In this document: positions 31,858 through 34,529 of the stretch, one piece after another
How positions within the stretch are numbered: the stretch's first letter is position 1
Layout: every line of letters begins with the position of its first letter
From: Acidiferrobacteraceae bacterium
GTDB taxonomy: Bacteria > Pseudomonadota > Gammaproteobacteria > Acidiferrobacterales > SZUA-150
Direction of reading: 5' to 3'
Assembly: GCA_003228915.1 (NCBI GenBank)
Contig: QIGL01000008.1
Location: forward strand, 1 to 34,529
Length of the DNA: 34,529 nt
Notes under the pieces: model-generated
The model's database searches: none
What the model was told of the DNA's origin: nothing
The model's input: the letters and a program-made list of their open reading frames with translations, nothing else
Position numbers and translations under genes: made by a program

Positions 31858-33597
31858 ATGCGAACATCGCGCTATTTGATCGCCACGGTCAAGGAAACAC
31901 CGGCTGACGCCGAAATCATCAGTCATCAACTCATGTTACGCGCCGGTTTAATCCGCAAACTGGCCGCCGGGCTTTATACCTGGCTGCCCATGGGTTTACG
32001 GGTATTACGAAAGGTAGAAAACATTGTCCGCGAGGAAATGGATCGTGCCGGTGGCCAGGAGGTATTAATGCCGGCAGTACAACCGGCTGAACTCTGGCAG
32101 GAATCCGGGCGCTGGGAAGAGTACGGGCCAGAATTGTTGCGCATGACCGATCGCCATCATCGAGAGTTTGCCTTTGGTCCAACCCATGAAGAAATTATTA
32201 CTGATTTGATTCGCAAGGAAATTCGCAGCTATCGCCAGCTACCCGCCACCTTTTATCAAATTCAAACCAAGTTCCGGGACGAAATTCGGCCCCGTTTCGG
32301 CATTATGCGTGCCCGTGAGTTTTTAATGAAAGACGCCTACTCGTTCCATATTAACGAGGCATCACTGGCAGAAACCTACCAGCTCATGTTTGATACCTAT
32401 ACAACAATATTTACCCGCCTTGGTCTCAGCTTTCGGCCGGTGCAGGCCGACAGTGGCACCATTGGTGGTAGCGCCTCACACGAATTTCACGTGCTGGCCG
32501 ATTCCGGTGAAGACGCGATCGCCATTTGTGACAAATGTGATTTTGCCGCCAACGTGGAGTTGGCGCCCGCCCTGCCCCCAATTGGAAAACGTGAAAAGGC
32601 CACGGCCAAAATGAAAGAAGTAAAAACCCCGGGCAAATACAGTATTGACGATGTCAGTCAATTTTTAAAAGTAAAGCCCGCACAAACCGTCAAGACCCTG
32701 CTGGTAAAAGGGGTTGGCGGTGTCGTCGCCCTGGTATTGCGCGGTGACCATGAACTAAATACGATCAAAGCGGAAAAAATTCCAGAAGTCGCCAAACCCC
32801 TGGAAATGGTTAGTACTGAAGAAGTTGAGCTGGTGGCCCATTGTCAGCCGGGCTCTATTGGCCCGGTTGGATTAAAACTACCAATCATTGCTGATGAAAG
32901 CGCCTTACGATTAGCCAATTTTGTCTGTGGTTCCAATGAAAATGACAAACACCTGATCAATGTTAACTGGGGTCGTGATTGCCCGGAACCGGAAGTGGCC
33001 GATTTACGCAGTGTGGTTGATGGTGATCCCTGCCCCCACCCCCACCCGGTCGGCAGTGAATGTACTGGCAAACTGGCCATTAAGCGTGGCATTGAAGTGG
33101 GCCACGTATTTCAGCTGGGCACCAAATACAGCGAGGCCTTAAAAGCTACCTGCCTGGACGAAAATGGTGCCAGCGTGGTGATGCCCATGGGTTGTTACGG
33201 TATTGGTGTCTCTCGTGTGGTAGCGGCAGCCATTGAACAAAATCACGATAACGGCGGTATCATCTGGCCCGTTGCGCTTGCGCCGTTCCAGGTGTGTATT
33301 GTACCAATCGGATTTCATAAATCTGAAGCAGTTGCCAAAGCGTGTAATTCATTATACGAATCACTGCAAGAAGCTGGTTTTGACGTGTTGCTTGATGACC
33401 GCAACGAACGACCGGGCGCCATGTTTGCCGACATGGATTTAATTGGTATCCCCTATCGCCTGGTGATTGGTGATCGTGGACTGAAGAATAAACTTGTTGA
33501 ATACAAATCAAGACGAGATACGGAGTCTCAGGATATTGCGCTGGACCAGGTGGTGTCGTTTATATCGGAAATGATTACTGCTGAATTAGATAAATAG
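31858..33597 (+). CDS. proS: Prolyl-tRNA synthetase
   Basis: 579 residues, matching bacterial-type ProRS (class II) that contains an inserted editing domain. It attaches proline to tRNA-Pro in the cytoplasm. Motif 1 region [28 protein letters not shown], motif 2 region [26 protein letters not shown], editing (INS) domain about residues 225-400, [14 protein letters not shown] just before it, motif 3 [22 protein letters not shown], and the anticodon-binding C-terminal domain with [30 protein letters not shown] (all read in pieces). A short AAAGAG box precedes the ATG. Confidence 0.97.
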   Translation: MRTSRYLIATVKETPADAEIISHQLMLRAGLIRKLAAGLYTWLPMGLRVLRKVENIVREEMDRAGGQEVLMPAVQPAELWQESGRWEEYGPELLRMTDRHHREFAFGPTHEEIITDLIRKEIRSYRQLPATFYQIQTKFRDEIRPRFGIMRAREFLMKDAYSFHINEASLAETYQLMFDTYTTIFTRLGLSFRPVQADSGTIGGSASHEFHVLADSGEDAIAICDKCDFAANVELAPALPPIGKREKATAKMKEVKTPGKYSIDDVSQFLKVKPAQTVKTLLVKGVGGVVALVLRGDHELNTIKAEKIPEVAKPLEMVSTEEVELVAHCQPGSIGPVGLKLPIIADESALRLANFVCGSNENDKHLINVNWGRDCPEPEVADLRSVVDGDPCPHPHPVGSECTGKLAIKRGIEVGHVFQLGTKYSEALKATCLDENGASVVMPMGCYGIGVSRVVAAAIEQNHDNGGIIWPVALAPFQVCIVPIGFHKSEAVAKACNSLYESLQEAGFDVLLDDRNERPGAMFADMDLIGIPYRLVIGDRGLKNKLVEYKSRRDTESQDIALDQVVSFISEMITAELDK

Positions 33598-33628
33598 GTA
33601 TTTATTAAGTCACGACCATGATTAAAAC

Positions 33629-34216
33629 ATGATTAATAATTGGAAATCATATTTATTGGTAACTATTTTTTCTTTTTTTAGTGCCAGTAATTATTTATTG
33701 GCAGCCGAAAAAACCAGTGATATTAACCCGGAACTCAGGGCGCTGCTAAAAAAAGCAGCCAACGAATCAGACAGCTTCAAGGATCACTTCGATGCCCAGG
33801 TCTGGCTGGTTGATATGTCAAAACGGCTCAGCAAAAAAGTACCCGATGATAAAAAACGTATTAACATGCTCAAAATTATTCACTACGAGGCAACCCGCGC
33901 CAAACTAAAGCCAGAGCTGGTGCTGGCGATAATTGATGTCGAGAGTAATTTTCAGCCCTATGCGGTATCCCGCGCCGGCGCCCATGGTTTGATGCAGGTC
34001 ATGCCATTCTGGCTAAAAGAAATTGGCCGCCCCGGCGATAACCTGTTTCGCATCCAGACCAACCTGCGCATGGGCAGTACCATTCTCAGGTATTACCTGG
34101 ACAAGGAAAAAGGCAACCTGACTCGCGCATTAGGTCGCTACAATGGCAGCCTCGGAAAATGGAAATATCCGAACAAGGTTTATCGCGCATATGAAAAACG
34201 CTGGTATAGTCAGTAG
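33629..34216 (+). CDS. Lytic transglycosylase, SLT domain
   Basis: 195 residues. A signal peptide or anchor (SYLLVTIFSFFSASNYLLAA) leads to a C-terminal lysozyme-like domain: the catalytic Glu105 in LAIIDVESNFQPYAVSRAGAHGLMQVMP, then the NLRMGSTILRYYLD and LGRYNGSLGKWKYPNKVY parts typical of Slt/MltC-type enzymes. It would cleave peptidoglycan glycan strands to 1,6-anhydro products in the periplasm. It follows proS by 31 bases in the same direction. Confidence 0.88.
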   Translation: MINNWKSYLLVTIFSFFSASNYLLAAEKTSDINPELRALLKKAANESDSFKDHFDAQVWLVDMSKRLSKKVPDDKKRINMLKIIHYEATRAKLKPELVLAIIDVESNFQPYAVSRAGAHGLMQVMPFWLKEIGRPGDNLFRIQTNLRMGSTILRYYLDKEKGNLTRALGRYNGSLGKWKYPNKVYRAYEKRWYSQ

Positions 34217-34250
34217 AATCACACTGGAATCACGTTGTAATTACATTGGA

Positions 34251-34529
34251 TCAGGAACGAATACCGAACCCGTGCAACTGCCCGTGTTCAAGTTCGCTTT
34301 CAGACTCACTTTCATCAAGGGCTTCTGTCACTACTTCGCTAACCTTGGCATAAGCTGGCCCCTGCCAGAGCCAGGCCGCTAACACTTTTAATTGCGAGAC
34401 TTCGCCACAGGCCAACACCTCAACCCGGCCGTCGGCTAAATTTTTCGCCCAGCCAGTCAAACCCAGCGACCGTGCCTTATCCCGGGTCGAGACACGATAA
34501 AATACTCCCTGGACACGACCGGCAACCAG
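34251..34529 (-). CDS. acyP: Acylphosphatase, 5' partial
   Basis: 93 codons are present; the start lies beyond the right edge, and almost all of this small protein (normally ~90-100 residues) is here. The active-site signature GRVQGVFYRVSTRDKARSLG is complete, with the substrate-binding Arg, and GLTGWAKNLADGRVEVLACG contains the catalytic Asn. The enzyme hydrolyses acyl phosphates such as carbamoyl or acetyl phosphate. The C-terminus has an acidic run (EALDESESESELEHG), longer than usual. It is convergent with the transglycosylase gene. Confidence 0.9.
   Translation of the reverse strand: MVAGRVQGVFYRVSTRDKARSLGLTGWAKNLADGRVEVLACGEVSQLKVLAAWLWQGPAYAKVSEVVTEALDESESESELEHGQLHGFGIRS

Overview
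The window looks like chromosomal DNA of a free-living gammaproteobacterium, possibly a poorly characterised lineage. Pointers are the xseB-ispA-dxs order, a cytochrome c-type fatty-acid cis/trans isomerase, a bacterial-type ProRS, outer-membrane and periplasmic proteins with signal peptides, and intergenic repeats of the TCATTCC type. The genus cannot be told from the sequence. No rRNA, tRNA, CRISPR array or phage gene was seen.

Layout. (1) 1-9209, plus strand: a tightly overlapping operon for a complex I-like proton pump. It holds a NuoD-like protein (running off the left edge and fused to a heavy-metal-binding HMBD segment), then NuoH-, J-, K-, L-, M- and N-like subunits, then a membrane-anchored FMN/3Fe-4S glutamate-synthase-like oxidoreductase. 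(2) 9357-14096: an APC-like permease (minus), cti (plus) and an ICMT-like membrane methyltransferase (plus). (3) 14132-20620: a four-gene mannoside cluster with two GH130 proteins, a GT4 fused to the cupin domain of ManC/AlgA-type phosphomannose isomerase, and a 777-residue GT4 with a large helical C-terminal domain. (4) 20621-21440: a gene-free stretch with short interspersed repeats, followed by a CDGSH iron-sulfur gene and its likely MarR regulator. (5) 22433-26431: xseB, ispA, dxs and folE2 (exonuclease VII small subunit, isoprenoid precursors, folate/GTP cyclohydrolase). (6) 26432-26891: hairpin repeats. (7) 26892-34529: a retropepsin-like protease, a GATase and a ROK kinase, an AT-rich pair (beta-barrel protein and ankyrin protein), a DUF302 protein, proS, a lytic transglycosylase and a partial acylphosphatase.

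Two regions stand out as possibly undescribed systems. In the first, the proton-pumping subunits of complex I are mostly intact, but the two subunits that normally form the quinone chamber have lost its signature residues. One of them has gained a metal-binding module, and a glutamate-synthase-like FMN protein is translationally overlapped with the operon. This suggests a rewired pump with unusual redox chemistry. In the second, mannosyl-transfer, phosphorolysis and mannose-6-phosphate isomerase modules are assembled in one locus, as expected for building and recycling an intracellular mannan or mannoside. The functions proposed for both systems are inference; the residue and domain observations come from reading the translations.
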